DNA of 64,000 nt from Holophagaceae bacterium. GTDB taxonomy: Bacteria; Acidobacteriota; Holophagae; Holophagales; Holophagaceae. The stretch covers positions 930,001 to 994,000 of the forward strand of contig JADKJH010000001.1 of NCBI GenBank assembly GCA_016722505.1, read 5' to 3'. The translations under genes were made by a program, and so were the position numbers. The notes beneath the pieces were generated by a model. It had not been told where the DNA came from. It was given only the letters and a program-made list of their open reading frames with translations, and made no database searches. Below, piece by piece: positions 1 through 8,545 of this stretch (its first letter is position 1; every line of letters starts with the position of its first letter).

Positions 1-2
1 TC

Positions 3-2510
3 CTGGCCGGCGTCCTGATGACCTTGGTGGGCTCAGGTTCTTGGTTGATACCCATCTACATACTCTGGGAATGCTGGGTTCCAGCGGTCCAAGATGAAGC
101 CTCCCGGTGGCTGGCCCGCCTCGCACCCAGGCTCGCCTGGGTTTCCTTAGCCTTCGTGTTGTGGACCTCCCTCGGCGCCCTTGGCATCCGGAAATTTTCG
201 CTCGGGGATGGCATGAGCCCTCCGGACCTTCGTTGGGGCGGCTGGCTCGGGTCCATCCTATTTCCACCGCTGCAGCGGCTCCTGGGTTGGGGCCTGCCCA
301 TTGTGTTGGCGCTTTTGTTTCTCCTCTCGGCGCTCATTCTCGCGCCTGCTCTCACCCGCGCCGTAGCTTCGCTCTTGGCTAGGTGGATGGGCGAAAAGGC
401 ATGGCCCCTGTTGAAGCCCCTGCCCTTGCGTGGCGCCAAGGGGGTCCACACCGGTGTGCGCGGATTCATCGGCATGGTGAAACGGCCATTCCTGAAAAGC
501 GAAGGGGTGGCGGATCTGCCTGATTTCGATGTTCAGGATGCCCAGCAACTGGCCTTCATCGCTGAACAGCAACGCTTGCTGGAAGAACAATCCGCCTCCC
601 TGTCCAAGGCCGAGCGCGAGTCTGCGGAATTCCGCCGGCAGCATCCCGAGATTCCTCAGGAGCTCTCCTATCCGATCATCCATTCCATGAATCTGGACGG
701 CATGGATTTATCCCCTTCAGACATCCTGATGACGCAGACGAATGAGCAACGGCATCGGCTGGCGCATCCAATCAAGCCTGCGCTGCTTCGCAATCTGCCG
801 CCCGTGCAACCGTCCAAAAAACCGCTGATGCAGGCTCGCACCATGACCGACAAATATGGCCGCATCTCCGAGCAGCAGCCTCTGCCGCTGATGGAACCCA
901 CTCCGGCAAAACCATTGAATGGTCCGACTGGACCGACTGGGCTGAGTGGCGCGCTCCCCACCATCCATTCCATGGCGGCTTCCGGCAAACTGAAGCCCCA
1001 TTTGAATTCCATCGCAGATCGCCTGGAACTTCCTCCGCGCAGGCTCTTCGACCCACCGGCCATCCATCAGCGATTGAAAACCGATGACCTAGAAGGCACT
1101 CGTGATCTCATCGGCCAGAAACTTGCCGAATTCAAGGTGAAGGGTCTGATGGTGGGAATGCAGCCGGGCCCAGTGGTGACCGTCTACGAATTCCAGCCCG
1201 ATCCCGGTGTCCCCCTGGCGAAAGTGCTGGGCATGGAAGAGGACCTGGCGCTGGCTCTGAAAGCAGAGGCCGTGCGCATTGATCGCATCCCAGGCAAGAA
1301 TCTCGTGGGAATTGAAGTTCCCAACCTGCATCGGGAGACCATCACCTTCCGCGAGGTGCTCGATTCGCCCGCCTTCCGCGATCCACGCAGCAAGGACGGC
1401 ACGTCGCTCTTGCTGCTCGCCATGGGCAAGGACATCGCGGGCAATCCCATCGTCGCCGACCTCGCGCGCATGCCCCACCTGCTCATCGGCGGCAGCACCG
1501 GCAGCGGCAAGAGCGTCGGTGTCAACGCCATGATCTGTTCCATTTTGATGCGTGCGCTGCCTTCGGAAGTGAAGCTGATCCTGGTGGACCCCAAGATGGT
1601 GGAGCTGGGCGTCTACGAAAACATTCCGCACCTCTGGGCGCCGGTGGTCACGGACATGAAAGAAGCGGGCCGCGTGCTGAAATGGGTCGTGGCGCAGATG
1701 GAGGACCGCTACCGCCGCTTGGCCCTCCTGAGCGTCCGCAACCTCGAACAGTTCAACGCGAAAATCAACAGCTCCGGCGGCATCGTGGATCTGGGCGACC
1801 GCACTCCGAATCCGCGCTGGCTGGACCGACCAACGGTGCTGGAGCCGCTGCCCTTCGTCGTTGTCGTCATCGACGAGCTGGCGGACCTGATGATGGTGGC
1901 GCGCAGCGAGGTGGAAGATAGCATCGCCCGTATCGCCCAGAAGGCCCGCGCCGTGGGCATCCACCTGGTGTTGGCCACACAGCGCCCCAGTGTTGACATT
2001 GTCACCGGCGTCATCAAGGCCAACCTGCCTTCGCGCCTGAGCTACCGTGTGAACACCAAGATCGATTCCCGCACCATCCTCGACAGCAGCGGCGGCGAGC
2101 AACTCCTGGGCAAAGGCGACGCGCTATTCCTGGCGCCGGGCAGCGCCCGGCCCCACCGCATCCACGCGCCTTTCCTGACTGAAGAAGAAACACTGGGCCT
2201 TGTGACTTGGCTCAAAGAACGCGGGCGCCCGGATTACAACCAGGCGCTCATCAACGCCATGGAAACCGATGAGGAACAGGCCGCCGAAGAGGGCGGTGAG
2301 GTTTCAACAGATGGCGACAGCGATATCTACACCCGTGCCGTAGCCGTGGTGAGGCGGGAGCGCAAGGCCAGCACCAGCCTGCTTCAACGCAAACTCAACA
2401 TAGGCTATGGCCGCGCCGCCAGGCTCATTGACCGAATGGAAGATGAAGGCATCGTCGGCCCCGACCGCGGCGCAGGAAAGCCCCGTGAAGTGCTCGTGGG
2501 TGAGGAATGA
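3..2510 (+). CDS. ftsK: DNA translocase FtsK/SpoIIIE (5' end outside window)
   Basis: ATP-driven double-stranded DNA pump that clears chromosome ends from the division septum and delivers dif sites for dimer resolution. The frame is open to the left edge, so the gene starts before the window; the first ATG in view is at 18. From that ATG there are several hydrophobic N-terminal segments up to about residue 125, a charged, proline-rich linker to about 330, then the motor with Walker A GGSTGSGKS near residue 491 and Walker B VVVVIDELADLM near 614. The last 60 residues form the winged-helix gamma domain that reads KOPS-type sites (QRKLNIGYGRAARLIDRMEDEGIVG-like helix). The motor and gamma domains leave little doubt. 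A heptad-repeat element follows the stop. Confidence 0.95.
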   Translation: MAGVLMTLVGSGSWLIPIYILWECWVPAVQDEASRWLARLAPRLAWVSLAFVLWTSLGALGIRKFSLGDGMSPPDLRWGGWLGSILFPPLQRLLGWGLPIVLALLFLLSALILAPALTRAVASLLARWMGEKAWPLLKPLPLRGAKGVHTGVRGFIGMVKRPFLKSEGVADLPDFDVQDAQQLAFIAEQQRLLEEQSASLSKAERESAEFRRQHPEIPQELSYPIIHSMNLDGMDLSPSDILMTQTNEQRHRLAHPIKPALLRNLPPVQPSKKPLMQARTMTDKYGRISEQQPLPLMEPTPAKPLNGPTGPTGLSGALPTIHSMAASGKLKPHLNSIADRLELPPRRLFDPPAIHQRLKTDDLEGTRDLIGQKLAEFKVKGLMVGMQPGPVVTVYEFQPDPGVPLAKVLGMEEDLALALKAEAVRIDRIPGKNLVGIEVPNLHRETITFREVLDSPAFRDPRSKDGTSLLLLAMGKDIAGNPIVADLARMPHLLIGGSTGSGKSVGVNAMICSILMRALPSEVKLILVDPKMVELGVYENIPHLWAPVVTDMKEAGRVLKWVVAQMEDRYRRLALLSVRNLEQFNAKINSSGGIVDLGDRTPNPRWLDRPTVLEPLPFVVVVIDELADLMMVARSEVEDSIARIAQKARAVGIHLVLATQRPSVDIVTGVIKANLPSRLSYRVNTKIDSRTILDSSGGEQLLGKGDALFLAPGSARPHRIHAPFLTEEETLGLVTWLKERGRPDYNQALINAMETDEEQAAEEGGEVSTDGDSDIYTRAVAVVRRERKASTSLLQRKLNIGYGRAARLIDRMEDEGIVGPDRGAGKPREVLVGEE

Positions 2511-2516
2511 TGGCAG

Positions 2517-2646
2517 CGCTATGAGCTATGAGCTATGAGCTATGAGCCAAAAGTTAAAAGCAAAAGCTAAAAGCTATGGATCCAAAGCAGCATGAAAGTT
2601 CAAAAGGATCGCGCTAAAGGCGCATTGAATAGCTCATAGCTCTTGG
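2517..2646. repeat. Heptad-repeat hairpin element, ATGAGCT type
   Basis: Tandem ATGAGCT x3 plus ATGAGCC at 2521-2548, then a second run of AAAAGYT-like heptads to about 2575. A small hairpin gcgc-taaag-gcgc sits at 2611-2623, followed by complementary heptads AGCTCAT and AGCTCTT at 2631-2644. It lies between the stops of convergent ftsK and the cytochrome gene and may serve as a two-way 3' end structure (inference). Confidence 0.7.
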
Positions 2647-2653
2647 CTTCCAA

Positions 2654-3658
2654 CTATTCCGTTGGGGCACTGCTGGCGGCTTCGCCTTCGGGCTTGACAC
2701 GGCGCGGAGTGCGCCATGTGCTGCGCTCGTTGAGGGGGGCTTGGCCCTTGAAGTGGCAGCCCATGCAGGATTCGAGATTGGGATTCTTGCCGCGCCAATA
2801 AGCCGAGGCTTGCCCGCCGGTTTCGCCGCGCTTGGCTTCGGGCACGCGTGGCCAGTAATAGGTCAGGCTTGGCTTGCCATCGGCAAGGGTCTCAAGCATG
2901 TAGATCGGACCGCTTTCGAAACTTGGCCGTCCCCAACGATCTTCAAGGCTGGTCATGACAGCGTAGGCGCCCGATGGAAGGGGTTTCCCGTCGCGATAAG
3001 CATCCAAACCAGAGGCCGTAACCCAAACCCGAATCCAGCGATTGCCGTGGGTGGTGGAGCGCACGGGCTCGAGATGGAATGGTTCCAGGCTGCCGTAATC
3101 CAGCGCGCGCAGGGGCGCATCCATTTCAGGATCCGCGGGCTCGGCCACCACACTGGATGTTCCTGGCGCAGGCGTGCTGCTGACTGGGGTAAGGGACGGA
3201 TGTGCCATCTGCCCCCCGTAAAACCCCGCCGTGAGCGAAGCGCCACACCAAAGCAGGCCGAAAAACAAGGCCATCAATCCCAGTCCCTGATGCTCAAGTC
3301 GCTTGCGATAGCAGGCGACTATCGTCAGCACACCAAGCAGCGCGGAAGCAATGGCCGCCATTTGGTGTTTCCAGATCGCGACTTGCAGCCATTGTTCCGC
3401 AGTAGGCTTGGCCAGATGCGGGCTCAACAGCCTGCCGGGCGGAAGGAGGCCCAGATGACGGGCCCAAAACCAGCCGCTGAGCATAGCGAAGCCGAGCCCC
3501 AGCAGGCCAATCCAGGCGAGATAGCGGCAGGTGACCCACCAAGGCTTGATGCCCCGCCCAGGCCGTTGCGCGGCCACCAATGCCAGCGGCAGCAGCAGCG
3601 CCACGCCCACGGGCAGGTGGACCAGGAGGGGGTGTTTAAGGGCGAGAAATTCAGGCAT
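2654..3658 (-). CDS. DUF2231-type membrane protein fused to a P460-like c-type cytochrome domain
   Basis: About 334 residues. The N-terminal half has four hydrophobic helices opening with MPEFLALKHPLLVHLPVG, which resembles the DUF2231 haem/redox membrane family (HPxxVHxPxG). The C-terminal half has WIRVWVTASG, a PSGAYAVM strand and a final CMGCH haem-binding motif at residues 298-302, an arrangement like cytochrome P460 domains, where CxxCH is also near the C terminus. I cannot identify the cross-linking lysine that P460 enzymes use, so catalysis is not implied. Start chosen at the ATG at 3658 because a longer reading would overlap gmhA. It is divergent from gmhA. It could be a membrane-bound periplasmic electron carrier; substrate unknown. 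Confidence 0.6.
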   Translation of the reverse strand: MPEFLALKHPLLVHLPVGVALLLPLALVAAQRPGRGIKPWWVTCRYLAWIGLLGLGFAMLSGWFWARHLGLLPPGRLLSPHLAKPTAEQWLQVAIWKHQMAAIASALLGVLTIVACYRKRLEHQGLGLMALFFGLLWCGASLTAGFYGGQMAHPSLTPVSSTPAPGTSSVVAEPADPEMDAPLRALDYGSLEPFHLEPVRSTTHGNRWIRVWVTASGLDAYRDGKPLPSGAYAVMTSLEDRWGRPSFESGPIYMLETLADGKPSLTYYWPRVPEAKRGETGGQASAYWRGKNPNLESCMGCHFKGQAPLNERSTWRTPRRVKPEGEAASSAPTE

Positions 3659-3719
3659 CAAAGAAGAGTTTGCCAGCGGATGGCCCAATCGGCATCCGAA
3701 AGCTGCCACAATCCTGCCC

Positions 3720-4289
3720 ATGCGTTCTCAACTCATCCAGCAGGTTCAGGATTCAGCAGCTCTCCGCCAGAGCTTTTTCGATGCCGAGATGGATCATATC
3801 CTTGCCCAGGCCGATGATATGGCTGAGCGGCTGAGGCGGGGCTGCAAGATCCTGATCTGCGGCAATGGCGGCAGCGCAGCCGATGCCCAGCACCTGGCGG
3901 CAGAGCTGTCGGGGCGCTACCTGAAAGAGCGGAAAGCGCTGGCCGGCATCGCCCTCACCACGGACACGTCGGCACTCACCGCCATCGGCAACGATTACGG
4001 CTTCGATTTTGTTTTCTCCCGGCAGGTCGAGGCCCTCGCCCGGCCCGGAGATCTGCTGATCGGCATTTCCACTTCAGGAAATAGCGCCAATGTCATCAAG
4101 GCAGTGGAATCCGCCGAGCATATGGGTGTCCACACGTTGGGCCTTTTGGGCCGGGACGGCGGCAAATTGAAAAACATGGTTGATGACGCATTGGTGGTGC
4201 CATCAACCATCACTGCACGCATCCAGGAGGTCCACCAGATGGTGTACCACTTCTGGTGCGAGATTCTGGATGAGCGCTTCGAACAATGA
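3720..4289 (+). CDS. gmhA: Phosphoheptose isomerase (SIS domain)
   Basis: Converts sedoheptulose 7-phosphate to D-glycero-D-manno-heptose 7-phosphate, the first step to ADP-heptose for the LPS core; cytoplasmic. 189 residues, the usual GmhA length. SIS-fold signatures are present: CGNGGSAADAQHLAAEL near residue 45, STSGNSANV near 117, and a C-terminal helix with QEVHQMVYHFWCEILDE carrying the family histidine. Start at ATG 3720 matches family length; longer in-frame upstream sequence lies antisense to the cytochrome gene. The stop overlaps the next start by ATGA, indicating translational coupling. DiaA is a related SIS protein, but the heptose-isomerase motifs fit GmhA better. Confidence 0.88.
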   Translation: MRSQLIQQVQDSAALRQSFFDAEMDHILAQADDMAERLRRGCKILICGNGGSAADAQHLAAELSGRYLKERKALAGIALTTDTSALTAIGNDYGFDFVFSRQVEALARPGDLLIGISTSGNSANVIKAVESAEHMGVHTLGLLGRDGGKLKNMVDDALVVPSTITARIQEVHQMVYHFWCEILDERFEQ

Positions 4290-5077
4290 ATATGCGACGG
4301 TTCTCCATCTTCCTGCTTCTGGTTTCCGCCTTGGGGTTCCCTGGCCTGGGTGGCTTGAGGCTGGATGCCCAGAAGCCAGCACCAGCCCCATCGCAAATCT
4401 ACCGGTGGAAGGATGCCAAAGGAAGGCTCTACATCACCACCACGCCCCCTCCGCCGGGAGCCAAGGAAATGGGACTGCCCCCTGAACAGAACACCAAGGC
4501 GGCCGAGATCCCAAAATCCTTGTCGAAACCCGGCCCCGTGCAACTCTCCGCGCCGCCAAACCAGCCGCTCTCGGAATCCCAGCGCGGTTTCTGGGAACTG
4601 CTGGCCCAGAGTCTTGGCGATGCCCGCACGAAAGGTGATCGCATTGAACTGGAAGCGGCCGCCGACCGGATCTTCAACGACAGTTTCTGGGGCAATGGGC
4701 TCTGGGTGCTACCGGCACTGCCATTGGCTTCGTTACTGCTGCTGATGCTGTTGGGCTGGCTCCTGGCTGCAAGAATGAAAGGCATCACGAAGGGCTTGGT
4801 GATGCTCTCATTCTTCATGCTGGGACTTGCCGCCGCGCAGGCAACCATGGCCCGGTTCGTCTTCAAGGCCCAAGTCCAACGCCTTACGGGTAATTTGATG
4901 TTGCTGGAACTGAATCTCGGAGGGGGGAAATACCTGTCGGTGGAACACAAAGAGGCCCTGGATGGCCATCTCAGGGATCTTGGCGATGGCACTCGTGCCA
5001 CCTCGCTACCCTGGAAGTACTTTCACGATGCAGCGGCCCTGAAGGTGGCGCTCCGGCAGATGGTGGTAGATCCCTGA
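4286..5077 (+). CDS. DUF4124 domain membrane protein
   Basis: 263 residues. A signal peptide or anchor at 1-25 is followed by a DUF4124-like segment (QIYRWKDAKGRLYITTTPPPPG), a proline-rich stretch, then two adjacent membrane helices at about 135-200 and a soluble tail ending in an amphipathic segment. The YRWxDxxGxxxYTxxPP pattern is the hallmark of DUF4124, usually seen in periplasmic proteins of unknown role. Start overlaps the gmhA stop (ATGA). The stop codon overlaps a possible CTG start of hemW (CTGA), so gmhA, this gene and hemW form one transcription unit. Function unknown. Confidence 0.75.
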   Translation: MNMRRFSIFLLLVSALGFPGLGGLRLDAQKPAPAPSQIYRWKDAKGRLYITTTPPPPGAKEMGLPPEQNTKAAEIPKSLSKPGPVQLSAPPNQPLSESQRGFWELLAQSLGDARTKGDRIELEAAADRIFNDSFWGNGLWVLPALPLASLLLLMLLGWLLAARMKGITKGLVMLSFFMLGLAAAQATMARFVFKAQVQRLTGNLMLLELNLGGGKYLSVEHKEALDGHLRDLGDGTRATSLPWKYFHDAAALKVALRQMVVDP

Positions 5078-6252
5078 TCGAAGCCCTGATTCCGCATCTC
5101 CCAGGCCTCCGCCAAGCGGCCCGCGCAGAGCCCCTAGGGTTGTACCTGCACCTTCCCTTCTGTAGGGACCGTTGCACCTATTGTTCCTTTGCCACCACCA
5201 GGGACGATTCCCTTCAGCCAGCCACCGTGGCACGGCTTGCCGCGCAGGTACAAAGCTGGGGCAACGCGCTGGAACACCCGAGGGTGGACACGCTGTATCT
5301 GGGCGGCGGTACGCCCTCCTTGTTGAGCCTGGAAGAACTGAATGCGCTCACGAGCGCCATTCAAGGAGCCTTCGATCTATCGCCCCTGTTGGAAGCCACC
5401 TTGGAAGCCAATCCTGGTACGGTGGATTTCTCCTGGCTGCAAGGCGCGCGGCGGCTTGGCTGGGATCGCATCAGCATGGGGGTGCAGACCCTGGATGATG
5501 AACTGCTGGGTCGGCTGGGCCGCATCCACAATGGCACGGTAGCTCTCGAGTCCCTGGAACTGGCGCGGCAAGCGGGTTTCCACCGGCGGAGCGGGGATCT
5601 TATGGTGGGCATTCCTGGCCAGGATTTATCCCGTGTGCTGGAGGACACCCGCCGCCTGGTGGCCACAGGCCTTGAACATATGAGCATCTACCTCCTGGAT
5701 CTGGACAAGAATTGTCCGCTCAAGGCAGATGTGGGTGCGGGGCGTTTAACCCTGCCCTCGGAAGACTCGGTAGCCACGATTTTCGAAGCATTGCAGGTCG
5801 AGTTGCCACGCTTGGGATTACTTCCCTACGAGATCAGCAACTATGCAAACCCAGGGGCCGAGTCAAAGCACAATTCGCGCTATTGGGAGCGGCGACCCTA
5901 TCTGGGTATCGGCCCCAGCGCCGCGTCCCACCTGGGTGATTTACGATGGACCGAGGAAGGCAATATTCCCGCGTGGGCGGATGGTCGCGCAGGCGTGGAA
6001 ATCACTGAGCTAGACGCCGCTGAATCGCTTTCGGAAATCCCCATGCTGGGCCTGCGGCTCCATCGCGGTGTGGATTGGGATCGCCTTCGAGCTGAAGCGG
6101 AATTGAAAAAGCTACTGCCGTTGGTAGATTCATGGGAATCCCAATTGGCGCCCTACGAGCAGGGAGGCTTGGTCATCCGCGAAGGCGGAAATGTCAGACT
6201 TTCACAACGCGGCATGTTGCTCAGCAATGGAATCCTTTCCACCTTCGTATAG
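5074..6252 (+). CDS. hemW: HemW-like radical SAM protein (haem chaperone)
   Basis: Radical-SAM protein of the HemN/HemW family; HemW members bind haem and deliver it to respiratory enzymes rather than oxidising coproporphyrinogen. The cluster motif is CRDRCTYC, i.e. Cx3Cx2C as in this family, followed by YLGGGTPSLLS, a GIPGQ segment and the YEISNYA motif, with the HemN C-terminal domain. The conserved beginning GLYLHLPFC starts before the only standard start codon (TTG at 5140), and no ATG, GTG or TTG occurs in frame between 5074 and 5140. I therefore place the start at CTG 5074, overlapping the upstream stop as CTGA; TTG 5140 is the alternative. HemW versus true HemN is judged from the short N terminus. 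Confidence 0.85.
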   Translation: MIEALIPHLPGLRQAARAEPLGLYLHLPFCRDRCTYCSFATTRDDSLQPATVARLAAQVQSWGNALEHPRVDTLYLGGGTPSLLSLEELNALTSAIQGAFDLSPLLEATLEANPGTVDFSWLQGARRLGWDRISMGVQTLDDELLGRLGRIHNGTVALESLELARQAGFHRRSGDLMVGIPGQDLSRVLEDTRRLVATGLEHMSIYLLDLDKNCPLKADVGAGRLTLPSEDSVATIFEALQVELPRLGLLPYEISNYANPGAESKHNSRYWERRPYLGIGPSAASHLGDLRWTEEGNIPAWADGRAGVEITELDAAESLSEIPMLGLRLHRGVDWDRLRAEAELKKLLPLVDSWESQLAPYEQGGLVIREGGNVRLSQRGMLLSNGILSTFV

Positions 6253-6260
6253 GAGTTCTC

Positions 6261-7241
6261 GTGGCCCTTCGCAAAGACCCGCTCAATTGGCTATATCCAC
6301 CCATCGAGCCCTATTTGACAGGGCGTTTGAAGGTCTCAGATCTGCATGAGCTCTATTTCGAGGAGAGCGGAAATCCAAACGGCAAACCCGTGATTTTTCT
6401 TCACGGCGGACCAGGCGGCGGAACAGGGCCAAAGAACCGCTGCTATTTCGACCCCCGGAAATACCGCATCATCCTGATGGACCAGCGCGGGTGCGGACAG
6501 AGCACACCCTACGCGGAGATCCGCGAAAACACCACCTGGGACTTGGTGGAGGATATCGAAACCCTGCGGAAGCACTTGGCAATCGCCCGTTGGCAGGTCT
6601 TCGGGGGTTCCTGGGGCTCGACGTTGGCGCTTGCCTATGCGGAAAAATACCCCAGCGCGGTGACCGAACTGGTGCTTCGGGGCATCTTCATGGTCCGGGA
6701 CTACGAGATTGACTGGTTCTATCGCGGGGGAGGCGTTTCCCTAGTGTTTCCAGAACTCTGGGAGGACTACCTCGCCGCCATTCCCGCAGCCGAGCACGGA
6801 GACTTGGTGGCGGCCTACGCCAAGCGGCTGTTCTGCGAGGATCCGGAAATCAACCTCCCAGCCGCCAAGGCTTGGAGCCTTTGGGAAGGCGCCACCAGCA
6901 AGCTGCTGCCGGATCCCGCATTCGCGGCAAGCTACGGGCAGGACGACAGCACCCTGGCCTTTGCCCGCATCGAATGCCACTACTTCGTGAACAAGGGCTT
7001 TCTTGAGCGCGAAGACCAATTATTAGCGGATGTGGCGAAAATCCGCCACATCCCCTGCGTCATCGTCCAAGGCCGTTACGACATGGTCTGCCCCATGAAA
7101 AACGCATGGGACCTCCATCAAGCCTGGCCCGAATCAGAACTGATCATTGTTCCCGATGCGGGTCACAGCGCCATGGAACCAGGCAATTCAAAGGCCCTGG
7201 TTGCCGCCACCGACCGATTTGCGGAGATTCATTCCGCGTAG
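6261..7241 (+). CDS. pip: Proline iminopeptidase (alpha/beta hydrolase, S33)
   Basis: Removes N-terminal proline from peptides in the cytoplasm. 326 residues from a GTG start at 6261 preceded by aggag; the AGGAG lies next to the hemW stop (6250-6252), so the genes are closely coupled. HGGPGGG forms the oxyanion region, DQRGCGQS follows, the nucleophile elbow is GGSWGS near residue 115, and the acid and histidine appear in QGRYDMVCP and GHSAMEP. Length and motifs match the S33 prolyl aminopeptidase family. The last 54 bp overlap the convergent antiporter gene. Confidence 0.92.
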   Translation: MALRKDPLNWLYPPIEPYLTGRLKVSDLHELYFEESGNPNGKPVIFLHGGPGGGTGPKNRCYFDPRKYRIILMDQRGCGQSTPYAEIRENTTWDLVEDIETLRKHLAIARWQVFGGSWGSTLALAYAEKYPSAVTELVLRGIFMVRDYEIDWFYRGGGVSLVFPELWEDYLAAIPAAEHGDLVAAYAKRLFCEDPEINLPAAKAWSLWEGATSKLLPDPAFAASYGQDDSTLAFARIECHYFVNKGFLEREDQLLADVAKIRHIPCVIVQGRYDMVCPMKNAWDLHQAWPESELIIVPDAGHSAMEPGNSKALVAATDRFAEIHSA

Positions 7242-8459
7242 TGCCCGTGCCAGCCCGACGGGACCCGCCAGAGTAGTGAGCAGGATGGCCCCGACGATGG
7301 CGGCCTGGACTTGGGCGCTTAAGAGCGGGGAACCGTTGAACATCAGAAGCCCTCCAGTGGCCACGAAGATGAGGCCCACTTCACCTCTCGGCACCATGCC
7401 CCAACCAATGACTGAATAGTTGGTGTTTTTCCCGCCACCATAGCCAGCGATCCACTTGCCCAGCACGCCGAGAACCGCGAGCAGAACCGCGAAGAGCAAC
7501 GTCCTTGGTTGGAAAAGCGCGCTCACGTCCACCTTCGCGCCCATCAGCACGAAGAAGAGCGGCGCCAGCACAGACACCAGCGGATGGACCAGGTCTTCAA
7601 GACTGTGGAGTTCGCGTTCTTCGAGGACCTTCACATGCGCGGGTTCCAAGACAAGCCCAGCGGCATAAGCGCCGACGATGCTCGCAAGGCCCGCTAGGCT
7701 TCCCAAATAGGCCAACAGGAAGGCGAACCCCAGGCTCATGGGCAAGAGCACTTGCTCACTCCGGAAGCGATTGGCGAGCCGGAACAGATGGGGCGTGGCG
7801 AACCGCCCAAGGGTCAGCGCTGCCGCAAGAAAGCCCAAGGCTAATGCGAAGGTGCGCGCCAGTCCGCCCCAAGGAAGGCCACCGCCATCCGAGGCTGCCA
7901 CCAAACCCGATACCAGCACAAGCACAAGCAGCCCTAGGATGTCGTCCATGACCGCTGCGCCCACGATGATGCGGCCCTCCGTGGTCTTGGCTGCGCCTTT
8001 TTCTCGGAGCACCTGGGCGCTGATGCCAATACTGGTGGCGCATAGGCAGGCGCCAATGAATAGGTCTACGGCGAAAGGAGTCCCATGCGGCAGCATCAGC
8101 ATCGCTCCCCCAAGGCCCAAAGCCATGGGCGCCGCCACGCCAATGAGCGCCACCCGCAGGGACGCCGCGCCACTCCTCAGCATTTGCGGAACCGTGCTTT
8201 CAAGTCCGACCGCGAACATCAGCACCACGATGCCGAGATTGGCCAGCAGGTCCGCAGCAGTGTTCACGCTGACATCAGGGAGCGACACAAAGTTCCGATG
8301 CAGCCCCGCCAGCGCAAGGCCCATCGCCAGCTCGCCAGCCACCGCCGGGATTTTCAGGCGGATCGCGAGTTCGCCCCCGATCTTCGCCGCCAACCACAAG
8401 AGCGCCAGGAGCCCAAGGGTGGATGAAAGGGCATCAGCCGTGAGCAGTGCGAAGGTCAT
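7188..8459 (-). CDS. Cation:proton antiporter, CPA2 (KefB/Na+-H+ exchanger) family
   Basis: 423 residues, almost entirely hydrophobic, with about 12-13 predicted membrane helices. The opening helix with GGELAIRLKIPAVAGELAMGLALAG and the central AQVLREKG..TEGRIIVGAAVMDDILGLLVL segment are typical of the CPA2 exchanger domain, where the DD-type acid in the middle of the membrane binds the ion. No RCK/TrkA-N domain follows, so it is not a full KefB/KefC. Start at ATG 8459; an upstream in-frame ATG at 8510 lies within a tandem repeat. It is divergent from the carbonic anhydrase gene, and its 3' end overlaps pip by 54 bp in convergent orientation. Confidence 0.85.
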   Translation of the reverse strand: MTFALLTADALSSTLGLLALLWLAAKIGGELAIRLKIPAVAGELAMGLALAGLHRNFVSLPDVSVNTAADLLANLGIVVLMFAVGLESTVPQMLRSGAASLRVALIGVAAPMALGLGGAMLMLPHGTPFAVDLFIGACLCATSIGISAQVLREKGAAKTTEGRIIVGAAVMDDILGLLVLVLVSGLVAASDGGGLPWGGLARTFALALGFLAAALTLGRFATPHLFRLANRFRSEQVLLPMSLGFAFLLAYLGSLAGLASIVGAYAAGLVLEPAHVKVLEERELHSLEDLVHPLVSVLAPLFFVLMGAKVDVSALFQPRTLLFAVLLAVLGVLGKWIAGYGGGKNTNYSVIGWGMVPRGEVGLIFVATGGLLMFNGSPLLSAQVQAAIVGAILLTTLAGPVGLARALRGMNLRKSVGGGNQGL

Positions 8460-8474
8460 AGGCCAATGATAGGG

Positions 8475-8510
8475 GTCAACGGTCTGAAACAAGTCAACTG
8501 TCTGAAACAA
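8475..8510. repeat. Tandem 18-bp direct repeat in a divergent promoter region
   Basis: GTCAACGGTCTGAAACAA at 8475-8492 is followed directly by GTCAACTGTCTGAAACAA at 8493-8510, differing by one base. It lies between the divergent antiporter and gamma-carbonic anhydrase genes, a natural place for an operator. Could be a regulator site or a simple duplication. Confidence 0.6.
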
Positions 8511-8545
8511 GAAATTGCTGGGAAGATTCCTTCACGAGGCATTTC

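Noticed and set aside
1089..2102. 337-codon open frame opposite ftsK
   Set aside because: Antisense shadow; composition-driven and contradicted by the conserved FtsK motor in the plus frame.
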